Below, piece after piece: positions 1 through 9,081 of a DNA stretch of 64,000 nucleotides (position 1 is the stretch's first letter; each line of letters starts with the position of its first letter). The translations under genes and the position numbers were made by a program. The stretch lies in NCBI RefSeq assembly GCF_030551255.1, contig NZ_CP130630.1:8803001-8867000 (forward strand), in the 5' to 3' direction. Origin of the DNA: Streptomyces sp. NL15-2K. GTDB taxonomy: Bacteria; Actinomycetota; Actinomycetes; Streptomycetales; Streptomycetaceae. The notes under the pieces are model-generated. The model saw nothing but the letters and a program-made list of their open reading frames with translations, was not told the DNA's origin and did no database searches.

Positions 1-96
1 GCTGTCCAGATCACTACCACGGGTGGTTTCCAGGCCGACGGCAACGGGCGTAAGCTCGTGGAAATGCTCCTCCGCGACCTCGCGAAGGGCCGCTGA
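1..96 (+). CDS. C-terminal end of an unidentified upstream protein (partial)
   Basis: The window opens inside a reading frame of 31 codons that closes with TGA at 94-96. The visible tail contains GGFQADGNGRKLVEMLLRDL and ends in AKGR. It has typical Streptomyces codon bias, and the next gene's ATG follows the stop with no gap, so the two are probably co-transcribed. In related loci the gene before fxsT is often another part of the same system (for example FxsC or an AAA ATPase), but the tail is too short for me to recognise a family. Confidence 0.6.
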   Translation, partial: AVQITTTGGFQADGNGRKLVEMLLRDLAKGR

Positions 97-3000
97 ATGG
101 ACAACGGCTTTCCCAGGGAGCGCGCATCCGGATCCGGCGACGGCGGACCAGTGTCGGGGTCGTCGCCTCCGTCGGCGTTCCCCGAATCCGTCGAGTACGC
201 GAGTGAGTACGGAGGTCCGTTTCCCGTTGCCCCGGAGCAGGACCCCCTGACCCGCGTGCAGCCGGACGCCGAGGCGGAGGCAGTGCCGCGCTGGCAGGAG
301 GTCGCCGACGCGGTGTGGCTCGCCGCGTACTGGGACCACCACGGTGGCCCCGCCACGGCCCGGCAGGACGCGGCGCCGGGCCGTGGCACCGCGCGTACGG
401 ACCGGCGCCCCGCACGCTCCGAGCCGGCCGCCGACGCACACCGGCCCCAGACGCCCCCGGCTTCCGGACTTCCCTCCGCCGACGCGCACTTGGGCGGCGA
501 CCTTCGCGCGCCGGACCCGCTCGCCCCCGACGAGGACCCCGACGGGCCGCGCCCGCTGGAGCCCGGAGGGGCGGACACCGGCGGCGACTTCCGGCTGCCG
601 CGGTCGCCGGCCACCGCCACGGCCCGGCTGTTACCCGACCCCGAGGGCCCCCGCATGCTGCACCTCGGCCGCCCGCTGCTGCCCGCCGCCGAGCCCCCGC
701 AGCAGAGCCACGGCCGCCGCACCGCCCTGCTCGCCCGTGCCCTGCACCAGCTGGCCCGCCGCGTGCCCTCCCGCGACACCCTGGAGCTGGACGAGGAGAC
801 GACCGCCGAGCAGGGGGTCGCCGACGGCATGTGGATGCCCTTCCTCCGCCCCGCCCGTACCCCCGCCTTCGACCTGGTGCTGCTCGTCGACGACGCGCCC
901 ACCATGCGGATCTGGCAGGAGACGACCGCCCGCCTCGCCGAGGCCGCCGAGCACAGCGGCGCCTTCCGGGGCGTACGCACAGTCCGGGTGAACGTGCCGC
1001 GCACCGGAACCGCCACACTGCGCCGGGGCAGCGAGGGCGCGGCCGCGGACCCGGCCGAACTCCTCGACGGGCGCGGCGGCCGCGTCTTCCTCATCGTCAC
1101 CGACGGACTCACCCACGGCTGGGCCGCCCCCGCCGCCGACGCGCTGCTCGGCCGCCTCGCCCACGCCGGCCCCACCGCACTCGTCCACCTGCTGCCGCCG
1201 CATCTGCGCCGCCGCACCTCCCTCAACCCGTACGACGCGACACTGGAGGCCGGCGGCTTCGGCGCCCCCAACGACGGCCTCGGTCACTGGGCGCCGCCCG
1301 GCGGACCCGACCCCATGCGGCCCCTGCCCGAGGCGGGCGACGGCTCCGTGCCCGTGCCCGTGCTGTCCCTGAAGCCGGGTTCCCTCGCCGCCTGGGCCGA
1401 CCTCGTCACCGGGGAACGCGGAGTGCGCCGCGCCCTGCCCGTCGTCCTCGCCGGCACCCTCACCAAGGGCGCGCCCGCGCCCGGCCTGCGTGCCCCGCGC
1501 TTCTCGCGCGCCGCGGCCGCCGCTGTACGCCGCTTCTTCACCCTCGCCACGCCGGCCGCCCGCCGGCTCGCCACCCAACTCGCCGCCGTCCCGTTCGAGT
1601 TCGACCTCGTGGAACAGCTGCGGCGCCGGGTCATGCCGGAGACCGGTCCCGACCACCTCGCCGAGATCCTGATGGGCGGCCTGATCGACTGGGACAGTGC
1701 CGGCGACGGTCGGCCCGACTTCGCCGACGGAGTGCGCGAGGCGCTGCTCGCCACCACCACCCGCTCCCAACTCGCCCGCACCGTCAGCGTGGTGGGCGAA
1801 CTCCCGGCCGCCGGAGAACGCGGGATCGCGCTGCGCGCCGCCCTGCTCGACCCGATGGGCACCACGCTGCCCGACCCCACCGAGCGCGGCTGGGTGCGCA
1901 GCGAACTGGCCGTCATGCGCGCGCTCTCGGGGCCGTACTCCGAACGTGCGAACCGCATCGAACCCGACCCTTCCCGACTCACGCCCGGCACGGCCGAACG
2001 GGTGGCCGCTGGTTTGTACGGAGGTGCACCCGGAGGGGTGAACCACCCGGACGGCGGCGGATCTTCCGGCGACGGAAAAGGCAGTGATCCAGCGTCGAAC
2101 CTTCCTGACGCGTCTGGAGATCTAGTGCCGAGCCTGGTGACCGCGACCCAACAAGAAGCCCCGGAGGCTGAGCCGCTCATGCAGAGCACCACGACCGCAA
2201 CGCCGGCCCTTCTGGTGAACGTTCCGCTCAGGAACACCTCATTCGTCGGCCGCCAGGCGCTGCTGAGGGACGTGGAGGAGCAGCTCAGCGCCCAGGACAC
2301 CGCGGCCGTGCTGCCGCACGCGCTGCACGGCCTGGGCGGCGTCGGCAAGTCCCAGCTGGCGCTGGAGTACATCTACACCCACCAGCACGACTACAAGGTG
2401 ATCTGCTGGATCCCCGCCGAGCGGGAAAGCCTCATCCTCGCCGGGCTGGCCGCCCTGGCGGCCCAGCTGGGCGTCGCCCCGGCGGGACAGGACGTCGGCA
2501 CGCCCACCGCCAACACGGCCGTGCCCGCCGTCCTGGAGGCGCTGCGCACCGGAACGCCGTACGACAACTGGCTGCTCGTCTTCGACAACGCCGAGGACGT
2601 CGAGGTGGTGCGCCAGTACTTCCCGACCAACGGGCCGGGGAAGGTCGTCGTCACCTCCCGCAACCGCGCCTGGGAGCGGGTGGCCACCCCGCTGCCCGTC
2701 AACGTCTTCGAGCGCGAGGAGTCCATCGAGCTGCTCCAGAAGCGCTCGCCCGGCCTGTCCACCGAGGACGCGGACCGGCTCGCCGAGGCACTCGGCGACC
2801 TGCCGCTCGCCGTGGAGCAGGCGGGCGCCTGGCGCGCGGTCACCGGCATGCTCGTCGACGAGTACCTCGACCTGCTCGCCCAGCGCAGCCCGGAGATCCT
2901 CGAACTCGACCCGAACCCCGACTACCCGGTCTCCGTCGCGGCCGCCTGGGACATCTCGCTGGAGCGGATCCGGGAGAACAACCCGGGTGCCCGGCAGCTG

Positions 3001-4698
3001 CTCGACATCTGCGCCAGCATGGCCCCCGAGCCCATTCCGCGGTCCATGCTGCGGGGCGGCCGCGGCGTCAACATCACGGCCGAGGTCGACCCCCTGCTGC
3101 GCGAGTCCATCAAGCTGAACCGGGCCATCCGCGACCTCAGCCAGTTCTCCCTGGTCAGGGTGGACCCGCGGTCCGGCACCCTGCAGATGCACCGCCTGCT
3201 GCAGACCGTGCTCCTCGCCAAGCTGAGCACCGAGGAACGCGACCGCATGCGGGACGCCGCCCACCAGCTCCTGTCGGCCGCCAAGCCCGGGCACCACGCC
3301 TCGTCGGTGGAATGGCGCTCCTACCAGGCGCTGCTGCCCCACATCCTCACCTCCCAGGCGGTGACCAGCTCCGACACCTTCGTACGCGAGCTGGTCCACG
3401 ACACCGTGCTGTTCCTCTACTACTGGGGCGACCACCAGGGCGCCGCGGACCTCGGCCGGCAGGCCTGGAACGCCTGGCTCGCGGCCTCCGGCGAGGAGGA
3501 CATCCACGTCATCCGCATGGCGAAGAGCTTCGCGTTCACCCTGCGCCAGATCGGCCAGATCACCGAGGCCATCCCGCTCACCGAGAGGGCACTGGAGGTC
3601 TCCCGCCGCATCGAGGTCGACCCCGAGGACCTCATCGACTCCCTCTGCGAGATGGCCGACGCCCGCCGCTACCAGGGCCGGTTCGCGGAGGCCCGGGACC
3701 TCGGCCGGGAGGCCACGGAGCTCGCCCGGTCCCTGTTCGGGCCGGACGACCCCACCACCCTGCGGGCCACCCACAGCTGGGGCGTCGACCTGCGGCTGTG
3801 CGGGCAGTTCCGCGAGGCCCTGCCCCTGGACCAGGAGAACGCCCGGCTGCGCGAGCTGATGTACGGTCCCGACAACTTCCTCACCCTCAACTCCCTCAAC
3901 GGCCTGTCCATCGACATGCGGGAGAGCGGCGACTACCCCGGCGCCCGGGACTTCCAGGAGGACGTCCACCGGCGGGCGCGCACCGCGCTCGGCGAGGAAC
4001 ATCCGCTCACCCTGCGCGTCGCCCGCAACCTGGCCGTGTGCCGACGCCGCGACGGGGCGCTCGCCGAGGCCGCGAAGCTCTCCGACGAGACGCTGCGGCG
4101 CTTCGTCGCCCGCTACGGGTCCGTGCACGCCGACTCGCTGTCCACGGCGATCAACCTGTCCGTCGACCAGCGCCTGGCCGGGGACCTCGACAGCTCCCGC
4201 CAGTTGGGCGAGGAGACCGCACGGCGCTATGCGACGCTCCTCGGCGAAAACCACGCGTACACGCTGCTGACCCAGGCCAATCTGGCCGCCACCCTGCGTG
4301 CGCTCGGCGCGCTCGACAGCGCGCAGGAGCTGGAGGACGCCGCGGCCGACCGGCTGGCGCAGACGCTGGGGGCCAAGCATGTGATCACGCTGACCGTCGC
4401 GGTCGGCCGGGCCAACACGGCCTACGCGCGGCTGGACTTCGACCGGGCCCACGAGATCGACCAGGCCAATGTGCCGCTGCTCGCCGAGATCGCGGGCGAG
4501 GAACACCCGCTGACCCTGTCCGTGACGGCGAACCTCGCCCTCGACCTGCGCGGCCTGGGCCGCGGCGCGGAGGCCGACGAGATGCAGCGCGAGGCGGTGG
4601 AGGGCCTCACCCGCGTGGTCCGCGCCGACCACCCCTGGCTCGTGGCGGCCCGCCAGCGCCGCCGTATCGAGTGCGACATGGCCCCGATGCCGCTGTAG
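97..4698 (+). CDS. fxsT: FxsT-type protein: SAV_2336-like domain, NB-ARC NTPase and TPR array
   Basis: A 1533-aa multidomain protein. After a low-complexity N-terminus, residues ~190-500 contain a SAV_2336-type region with a von Willebrand A-like strand (DLVLLVDDAPTMRIW). A disordered linker (~640-690) leads to a STAND/NB-ARC NTPase with Walker A GLGGVGKS (residues 745-752), Walker B-like LLVFDNAED (~826-834) and a DLPLAVEQAG motif (~903). The rest (~1080-1520) is tetratricopeptide repeats with the recurrent pattern LG..HP.TL....NLA. This order matches the family called 'FxSxx-COOH system tetratricopeptide repeat protein FxsT'. Such STAND proteins usually sense a signal through their repeats and act as switches. 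It starts directly after the preceding stop and ends at a strong hairpin. Family assignment is good; the ligand is unknown. Confidence 0.85.
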   Translation: MDNGFPRERASGSGDGGPVSGSSPPSAFPESVEYASEYGGPFPVAPEQDPLTRVQPDAEAEAVPRWQEVADAVWLAAYWDHHGGPATARQDAAPGRGTARTDRRPARSEPAADAHRPQTPPASGLPSADAHLGGDLRAPDPLAPDEDPDGPRPLEPGGADTGGDFRLPRSPATATARLLPDPEGPRMLHLGRPLLPAAEPPQQSHGRRTALLARALHQLARRVPSRDTLELDEETTAEQGVADGMWMPFLRPARTPAFDLVLLVDDAPTMRIWQETTARLAEAAEHSGAFRGVRTVRVNVPRTGTATLRRGSEGAAADPAELLDGRGGRVFLIVTDGLTHGWAAPAADALLGRLAHAGPTALVHLLPPHLRRRTSLNPYDATLEAGGFGAPNDGLGHWAPPGGPDPMRPLPEAGDGSVPVPVLSLKPGSLAAWADLVTGERGVRRALPVVLAGTLTKGAPAPGLRAPRFSRAAAAAVRRFFTLATPAARRLATQLAAVPFEFDLVEQLRRRVMPETGPDHLAEILMGGLIDWDSAGDGRPDFADGVREALLATTTRSQLARTVSVVGELPAAGERGIALRAALLDPMGTTLPDPTERGWVRSELAVMRALSGPYSERANRIEPDPSRLTPGTAERVAAGLYGGAPGGVNHPDGGGSSGDGKGSDPASNLPDASGDLVPSLVTATQQEAPEAEPLMQSTTTATPALLVNVPLRNTSFVGRQALLRDVEEQLSAQDTAAVLPHALHGLGGVGKSQLALEYIYTHQHDYKVICWIPAERESLILAGLAALAAQLGVAPAGQDVGTPTANTAVPAVLEALRTGTPYDNWLLVFDNAEDVEVVRQYFPTNGPGKVVVTSRNRAWERVATPLPVNVFEREESIELLQKRSPGLSTEDADRLAEALGDLPLAVEQAGAWRAVTGMLVDEYLDLLAQRSPEILELDPNPDYPVSVAAAWDISLERIRENNPGARQLLDICASMAPEPIPRSMLRGGRGVNITAEVDPLLRESIKLNRAIRDLSQFSLVRVDPRSGTLQMHRLLQTVLLAKLSTEERDRMRDAAHQLLSAAKPGHHASSVEWRSYQALLPHILTSQAVTSSDTFVRELVHDTVLFLYYWGDHQGAADLGRQAWNAWLAASGEEDIHVIRMAKSFAFTLRQIGQITEAIPLTERALEVSRRIEVDPEDLIDSLCEMADARRYQGRFAEARDLGREATELARSLFGPDDPTTLRATHSWGVDLRLCGQFREALPLDQENARLRELMYGPDNFLTLNSLNGLSIDMRESGDYPGARDFQEDVHRRARTALGEEHPLTLRVARNLAVCRRRDGALAEAAKLSDETLRRFVARYGSVHADSLSTAINLSVDQRLAGDLDSSRQLGEETARRYATLLGENHAYTLLTQANLAATLRALGALDSAQELEDAAADRLAQTLGAKHVITLTVAVGRANTAYARLDFDRAHEIDQANVPLLAEIAGEEHPLTLSVTANLALDLRGLGRGAEADEMQREAVEGLTRVVRADHPWLVAARQRRRIECDMAPMPL

Positions 4699-4731
4699 CA
4701 CCGGCCTAGGGCCTGTCCCCGCCGGAGGCGA

Positions 4732-4782
4732 CACACGCGCCGGCCGGGGCGGCACCGCGTGCCGCCCCGGCCGACGCGTGTG
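4732..4782. terminator. Bidirectional hairpin terminator between convergent genes
   Basis: A near-perfect inverted repeat with arms of about 24 bp (CACACGCG.CGGCCGGGGC pairing with its complement, one mismatch) and a 3-nt loop. It lies just after fxsT and just after the antiporter gene on the opposite strand, where a shared rho-independent type stop is expected. Confidence 0.8.
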
Positions 4783-4792
4783 ACGGGCGCGG

Positions 4793-6118
4793 TCAGCCCA
4801 CGTCCGCCACCGGGGCCGGTCGGGTGCCGTCCTGTGGGGTCGGCGGCGGAGGTGCGGCGGTGTCGTGGACCACGGGAGTGGGGCGGGCCCGTTCGGCCAG
4901 GCGCTGGGTCAGGAGCAGCAGCGGCTGGGTGAGAAGCGTCGTGGCGAGGGCCATGAAGACCAGGACGGTGTAGAGCGGGGTGCTCAACAGACCCGCCTGG
5001 AGACCCGCGTTGAGGGCGATGAGCTCCGTGAGGCCGCGGGCGCTCAGCAAGACGCCGACCGTGCGCGCGTCGTGTGTGTCCAGCCCGCCGAGCCGGGCCG
5101 CCACCGTGCCGCTGCCGATCTTCGTGACGACCGCCAGTGCCGTCACCATCAGCACAGCGACCCATCCCGTGGCATCCATGCTGTTCAGCGCGACCGACTG
5201 ACCCGAGATCACGAAGAAGAAGGGCAGCAGCAGTGAACTGACGTCGTGCAGGGGCCGCAGCAGATCCGGATCGAGTATGCCGCCCTTCTCCCGCGGCGCC
5301 ACCACACCCGCGAGCAGCGCTCCGAAGATCACATGCAGTCCGAGGAAGTGCGTCACCCACGCCGACCCGAGCGCGAAACCGAGGAGCAGAGCCAGCCGCA
5401 ACGAGGGCTCCATGCGCGTCCCCCACAGCAGCCTGCGCAGCAGCGGACGGGCCGTGAGGACCATCAGGGCGACGAAGCCGGCCGCGATCGTCACCCGCCA
5501 GGGCCACGCCAGCGACTGCTCGCCGCCGCTGTCCATCAGCGTCCCGGCCAGCACCGTCCAGCCGATCACGTCGAGGATCCCGGCGGCGGACACCGCCACC
5601 ACCCCGGGCACGGTACGGGCCAGACCGTTCTCCCGCACGATGGCCGTCAGCACCGGCACCGCCGTTATCGACAGGGCGACACCGGCGAACACCACCATGG
5701 CGGGGGTCAGATCGCGCGGCATGCCCAGGTCCCGTAACTGCTCCCGGAACAGCAGCGCGCAGCCGCTGCCCACGGCCATCGGCACCACGAACGCGGCCAG
5801 CGCCACGGTCACCGCCGTGCGCGCCCGGTTGCCCAGGAGCTTCAGATCCAGCTCGTAGCCCACCGCGAACAGGAACACCACCAGCGCGAACTGGGCGAAC
5901 CCGGTCAGCGCCGGACCGATGCCCTCGGGGAACAACGCCTCGTGGGCGCCGGGTGCCACACTGCCCAGCAGGGAGGGACCGAGCGCTATGCCCGCCGTCA
6001 ACTGGCCCACGATGTACGGCTGTTTCAGCTGCCGAGCCAGCCAGCCCGCCGCATGCGCGGCCACCAGGATCAGGGCCGAGGCACCCACGAAATGCGTGAT
6101 CAGCGCGTCAGGGCTCAC
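4793..6118 (-). CDS. Cation:proton antiporter (CPA2/Kef-type)
   Basis: A 441-aa integral membrane protein with about 12 hydrophobic segments, starting at a GTG preceded by AGGGGGAC. Family hallmarks include an early LKQPYIVGQLTAGIALGPSLLG segment, FAVGYELDLKLL, SITAVPVLTAIVRENGL and SARGLTELIALNAGLQAGLL. It lacks the RCK/TrkA-N domain of full Kef channels and has a proline-rich cytoplasmic tail. It should exchange monovalent cations for protons across the cytoplasmic membrane. It converges on fxsT and diverges from the alpha/beta hydrolase gene. Whether it serves the surrounding conflict-like genes (for example ion homeostasis during effector action) is inference. Confidence 0.85.
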   Translation of the reverse strand: MSPDALITHFVGASALILVAAHAAGWLARQLKQPYIVGQLTAGIALGPSLLGSVAPGAHEALFPEGIGPALTGFAQFALVVFLFAVGYELDLKLLGNRARTAVTVALAAFVVPMAVGSGCALLFREQLRDLGMPRDLTPAMVVFAGVALSITAVPVLTAIVRENGLARTVPGVVAVSAAGILDVIGWTVLAGTLMDSGGEQSLAWPWRVTIAAGFVALMVLTARPLLRRLLWGTRMEPSLRLALLLGFALGSAWVTHFLGLHVIFGALLAGVVAPREKGGILDPDLLRPLHDVSSLLLPFFFVISGQSVALNSMDATGWVAVLMVTALAVVTKIGSGTVAARLGGLDTHDARTVGVLLSARGLTELIALNAGLQAGLLSTPLYTVLVFMALATTLLTQPLLLLTQRLAERARPTPVVHDTAAPPPPTPQDGTRPAPVADVG

Positions 6119-6273
6119 CGTGTCCCCCTGTTGTCCAGTTGTCGCGGCCGACGGTCCGTCCGGCCGTAAGTGGGCGTCGCACGTTTGCGGTAGCCCAACC
6201 TCCTTAGAATACTGGTAATTTGACGGCGCATCGGGAGTCGTACACACGCTGCACCAGTGTCACGGGGGGCACA

Positions 6274-7449
6274 TTGACGGCGGTCGTCTTCATCCATGGG
6301 ACCGGGGTGCGCGAACCGGGCTTCTCGGCTCTCGCGGGGCGCGTCGCGGCCGGTCTGACCGCCCTGCGCGACGGACTGCGCGTCGTGCCGTACTACTGGG
6401 GCGAGGCCCACGGCGCCACGCTCGCCGCGGGCGGGGCGAGCCTGCCACCGCCGCCGGCCGCGGCCCGCGGCCTCGCCGAGACCCCGGCCGGACCTGGCGC
6501 CGACGACGACACGGCGACCGCCTGGGCCGCCCTGTACGCCGACCCGTCCGCCGAACTCGCCCTCGCCGCGGCCGGGGCGGAACCCGTGGCCGAGCGCCCG
6601 CCCGGCTCCCTGCCGGCGCAGCAAGAGCTCCAGACGCGGCTGACCGCGCTCGCCGCCCAAGGGGACGCGCCCGCCGCCGAGTTGGGTCCCGGACTGCCCC
6701 GCGCCGCCACCGACCTGGCCGCCCATCCGCTGCTCGGCCCCGCCGCCGACGCCCTCGACCCGGACGACCTCGCGGCCCTCGCCGCCCGCAGTCTGACCGC
6801 CCGGATCGTCGCCGACGCCCTCGACGCCGACAGCCCGCTCGTGCCGGTCGGCGACACCCGGGACGCGGTCACCGACCGACTCGCCGTGGCCCTCGGCGCA
6901 CCACCACGCGGCACCGAGCGCGGTGTGCGCTCCCTGATGCTGCGGGCCGCGGGCTCGGTCGCCTCCCGCGCCGCCGTACGCCGTCGGCGCGCCCTCACCG
7001 AGGCCGCCCACCCCGCCGCCGGGGACGTCCTGCGCTACCTCAGCCGCGGCGAGGCCGTCCGCGCCGCCCTGCGCGCCCTCGTCGCTGGCCTGGAGCCGCC
7101 CGTCACGCTCGTCGGGCACAGCCTGGGCGGCATCATCGCCCTGGACACACTGATCTCCGCCCCGCTGCCCCAGGTCCGGCTCCTGGTGACCGCCGGCTCA
7201 CAGGGGCCCTTCCTGTACGAGTCGGGCTCGCTGCCCTCCCTCGAACACCCCGCACCCCTGCCGCCGCACGTCCCCGACTGGCTGAACCTCTACGACCCCC
7301 GCGACCTGCTCGGCCACCTGGGCGCCGGACTCTTCCCGGGACGCGTCACCGACATCGCCGTGGACAGCCGCCAGCCGTTCCCCGCCGCGCACAGCGCCTA
7401 CTGGACCAACCCGGCGGTGTACCGGCACATCGCGGACCGCCTGCCGTGA
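6274..7449 (+). CDS. Alpha/beta hydrolase (PGAP1/lipase-like), candidate effector
   Basis: The protein is 391 aa, starting at TTG 6274 behind GGGGGG. It begins at once with the first beta strand and oxyanion motif (AVVFIHGTGVREPGF). A long Ala/Pro-rich helical insertion follows (~40-250). The nucleophile elbow VGHSLGG puts the catalytic serine at about residue 283; the likely acid is in NLYDPRDL and the likely histidine near AHSAYW close to the C-terminus. Serine esterase or lipase activity is expected; the substrate is unknown. Its TGA overlaps the GTG of the caspase-like gene, so the two proteins are translationally coupled and presumably work together. Alpha/beta hydrolases of this type are recurrent effectors next to STAND NTPases in multicellular bacteria. 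Confidence 0.8.
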   Translation: MTAVVFIHGTGVREPGFSALAGRVAAGLTALRDGLRVVPYYWGEAHGATLAAGGASLPPPPAAARGLAETPAGPGADDDTATAWAALYADPSAELALAAAGAEPVAERPPGSLPAQQELQTRLTALAAQGDAPAAELGPGLPRAATDLAAHPLLGPAADALDPDDLAALAARSLTARIVADALDADSPLVPVGDTRDAVTDRLAVALGAPPRGTERGVRSLMLRAAGSVASRAAVRRRRALTEAAHPAAGDVLRYLSRGEAVRAALRALVAGLEPPVTLVGHSLGGIIALDTLISAPLPQVRLLVTAGSQGPFLYESGSLPSLEHPAPLPPHVPDWLNLYDPRDLLGHLGAGLFPGRVTDIAVDSRQPFPAAHSAYWTNPAVYRHIADRLP

Positions 7450-8582
7450 CCGGCCCGGTGACGTCCGTACGGCGTGTGGACCCGGCTCGTGTGCACGCCC
7501 TGATCGTCGGCATCGAGGCGTACGACGCCGGGCCGGACTGGGACCTGCCCGGGCCCGCGCGGGACGCCGTACGGTTCCACCGGCTGCTGCGGGACGCCGG
7601 GGTGCCGGACGCGCAACTCCGGCTCCATCTCGCCCCGTTGCCGCCGTACACCCCGGGCGTCGGCCACGCGCCCGCCGACCACGCCACCCTGCGCCGGGTC
7701 CTGGTGCGTGAACTGCCGCCGGCCCAGGGCGACGTCCTGTGGGTGTGGTGGGGCGGGCACGGCGTCCTCGACCGGTCCGGTCATCTGCGGCTGTTCTGCG
7801 CGGACGCCACCACCGCCGACAAGGTCGGTATCGACCTGGACTCCGCGCTCGCCCGGTACTCCGGCGACGCCGTGCCCGGCTTCGCCGAGCAGCTGTGGAT
7901 CGTGGACGCCTGCGAGACCTTCGAGGAGGCCCTCGCCTTTCGGGACCCGCTGCCGCCGGACGCGCTGCCCGCCGGGCGGCGGACCCTCGCGCACCGGCAG
8001 ACCGTGCTGCGCGCCGCGGGCCGAGGCCGCGCCGCCGCCAACGACCCGGTGCGCGCCACCGGGCTCTTCTCGGACGTCCTGCTCGCTCTGCTGGCGGACC
8101 GCGCCGCCGCACTGCCCGCGCCACCCGATCCGGAGGAACTGTTTCCGGCCGTACGGGGACGCATCGCGGCCCTCAGAAAGGAGGGCCGTACTCTGCAGTA
8201 TCCGGAGATCCGGCTGCAGAGCCCCGAGCGCGCCGAGATCCTGCCGCCGGCGGGACCGGGCGCCGAGGAGCGCACCCGCTCGCCGCTCGCCCGGGCCGTG
8301 GACGCCCTGATGGAGTACCCGCTGATGGCCGACCCTGCCGAATGGCAGACGGTGGTCGGCGCGCTGAGCCCTCACGTCACAGGGACACTGCGCCGTCACA
8401 CCAAGGCCCGCACGGATGCCACCGGCATTCTCACCGGGCTCGCCGCTCGTCATCCCGGGGCGCTGTGGGAGTTGTTCGACGCCGTGGTGTCCGTCGACGA
8501 CGATCCCGAGCTGAAGAGCGAACTGGCCAAGGCCCTGCGAGAGTTGGAGGCCTCGGCGCGGCGTCCGCGCGGCAGGCGATGA
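7446..8582 (+). CDS. Caspase-like protease (peptidase C14) with C-terminal effector-associated-like domain
   Basis: A 378-aa protein. Residues ~15-240 form a caspase fold: a VHALIVGIEAYD first strand, the catalytic histidine in WGGHG (H105), and the catalytic cysteine in IVDACETF (C156, in place of the more usual DxCRS). Residues ~285-372 are a small helical module (PLARAVDALMEYPLMADPAE then AARHPGALWELFDAVV) resembling the effector-associated domains (EAD2-like) that couple bacterial effectors to NTPase sensors. The GTG start overlaps the hydrolase stop. Both catalytic residues are present, so an active protease is expected. Known bacterial caspases of this sort act in regulated cell suicide or immunity; that role here is inferred from domains and neighbours. 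Confidence 0.83.
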   Translation: MTGPVTSVRRVDPARVHALIVGIEAYDAGPDWDLPGPARDAVRFHRLLRDAGVPDAQLRLHLAPLPPYTPGVGHAPADHATLRRVLVRELPPAQGDVLWVWWGGHGVLDRSGHLRLFCADATTADKVGIDLDSALARYSGDAVPGFAEQLWIVDACETFEEALAFRDPLPPDALPAGRRTLAHRQTVLRAAGRGRAAANDPVRATGLFSDVLLALLADRAAALPAPPDPEELFPAVRGRIAALRKEGRTLQYPEIRLQSPERAEILPPAGPGAEERTRSPLARAVDALMEYPLMADPAEWQTVVGALSPHVTGTLRRHTKARTDATGILTGLAARHPGALWELFDAVVSVDDDPELKSELAKALRELEASARRPRGRR

Positions 8583-8682
8583 TCGGGTGGCGTGATCGTA
8601 CGGTTTTCGATGCGGGAATCAATGGCCATGATGGATTGGACACGGGGCATCGCGTGCCACCGTGCGAGAAGGGGGACGCATC

Positions 8683-8916
8683 TTGGACCAGCCGCCCGCT
8701 CTGCGCAACGCCGAAGCCACCGCCCATGAGCCGGCCCCCGCGCCGGGTGCTCCCGTCCGGGAGTCGGATCTGGCGGACCTCGCGGCGCTGCCCCTGACCG
8801 CCGTGGACGGTCTCGCTCCGCTGCGCCCCGGCACCCGCCTTCTCGCCGAGGTCCTGCGATCCCGCGGCGGCATCAGGGGCGGAGGTGAGCCGGGCGGCGG
8901 TGCCCGGGCCGAATAG
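8683..8916 (+). CDS. Small FxsA-like protein, candidate RiPP precursor lacking the FxSxx tail
   Basis: A 77-aa protein from TTG 8683, chosen because GAAGGGGGA sits 6-7 nt upstream; a GTG at 8662 in the same frame is the alternative. The centre (ESDLADLAALPLTAVDGL followed by TRLLAEVLRS) resembles the leader of FxSxx-COOH cyclophane peptides, with a spaced Leu pattern and a final amphipathic helix. The C-terminus, however, is Gly/Arg-rich (GGGEPGGGARAE) with no Phe, no Ser and no FxSxx. Shifting to the other frames does not restore the motif. It lies between the caspase and the HExxH enzyme, where a substrate peptide would be expected. Either the core is divergent or the peptide is decayed or only a recognition partner. 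Confidence 0.55.
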   Translation: MDQPPALRNAEATAHEPAPAPGAPVRESDLADLAALPLTAVDGLAPLRPGTRLLAEVLRSRGGIRGGGEPGGGARAE

Positions 8917-8983
8917 CCGGCGCCCCGGTGGCCGCATCCGACCGGCCGTCAGTCGGCGCCCGCCCCGACGGCAGCGCCCCGCT

Positions 8984-9039
8984 GGTGCCCCGGCAGGCAA
9001 CGTTCGCTCCGTCGGCCGAACGTTGCCTGCCGGGACACC
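8984..9039 (+). terminator. Large hairpin between candidate precursor and HExxH gene
   Basis: A 23-bp inverted repeat with one mismatch (arms 8984-9006 and 9017-9039, core CCCGGCAGGCAACGTTCG) around a 10-nt loop. It falls 67 bp after the small peptide gene and 42 bp before the HExxH start, the usual place for an attenuator that keeps precursor levels above enzyme levels in RiPP operons. There is no U-tract, as is common in Streptomyces. Confidence 0.65.
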
Positions 9040-9081
9040 AGGTCCCCGCATGCCCGCCCAGCCGACCGGAGGTCCCCGGTG

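Noticed and set aside
4705..4725. Second copy of the MITE terminal repeat
   Set aside because: Only TAGGGCCTGTCC matches; the next bases differ and no partner arm is present nearby.
2239..4755. Minus-strand frame of 838 codons opposite fxsT
   Set aside because: The composition is the complement of the NB-ARC/TPR coding frame, and it also runs through the terminator hairpin.
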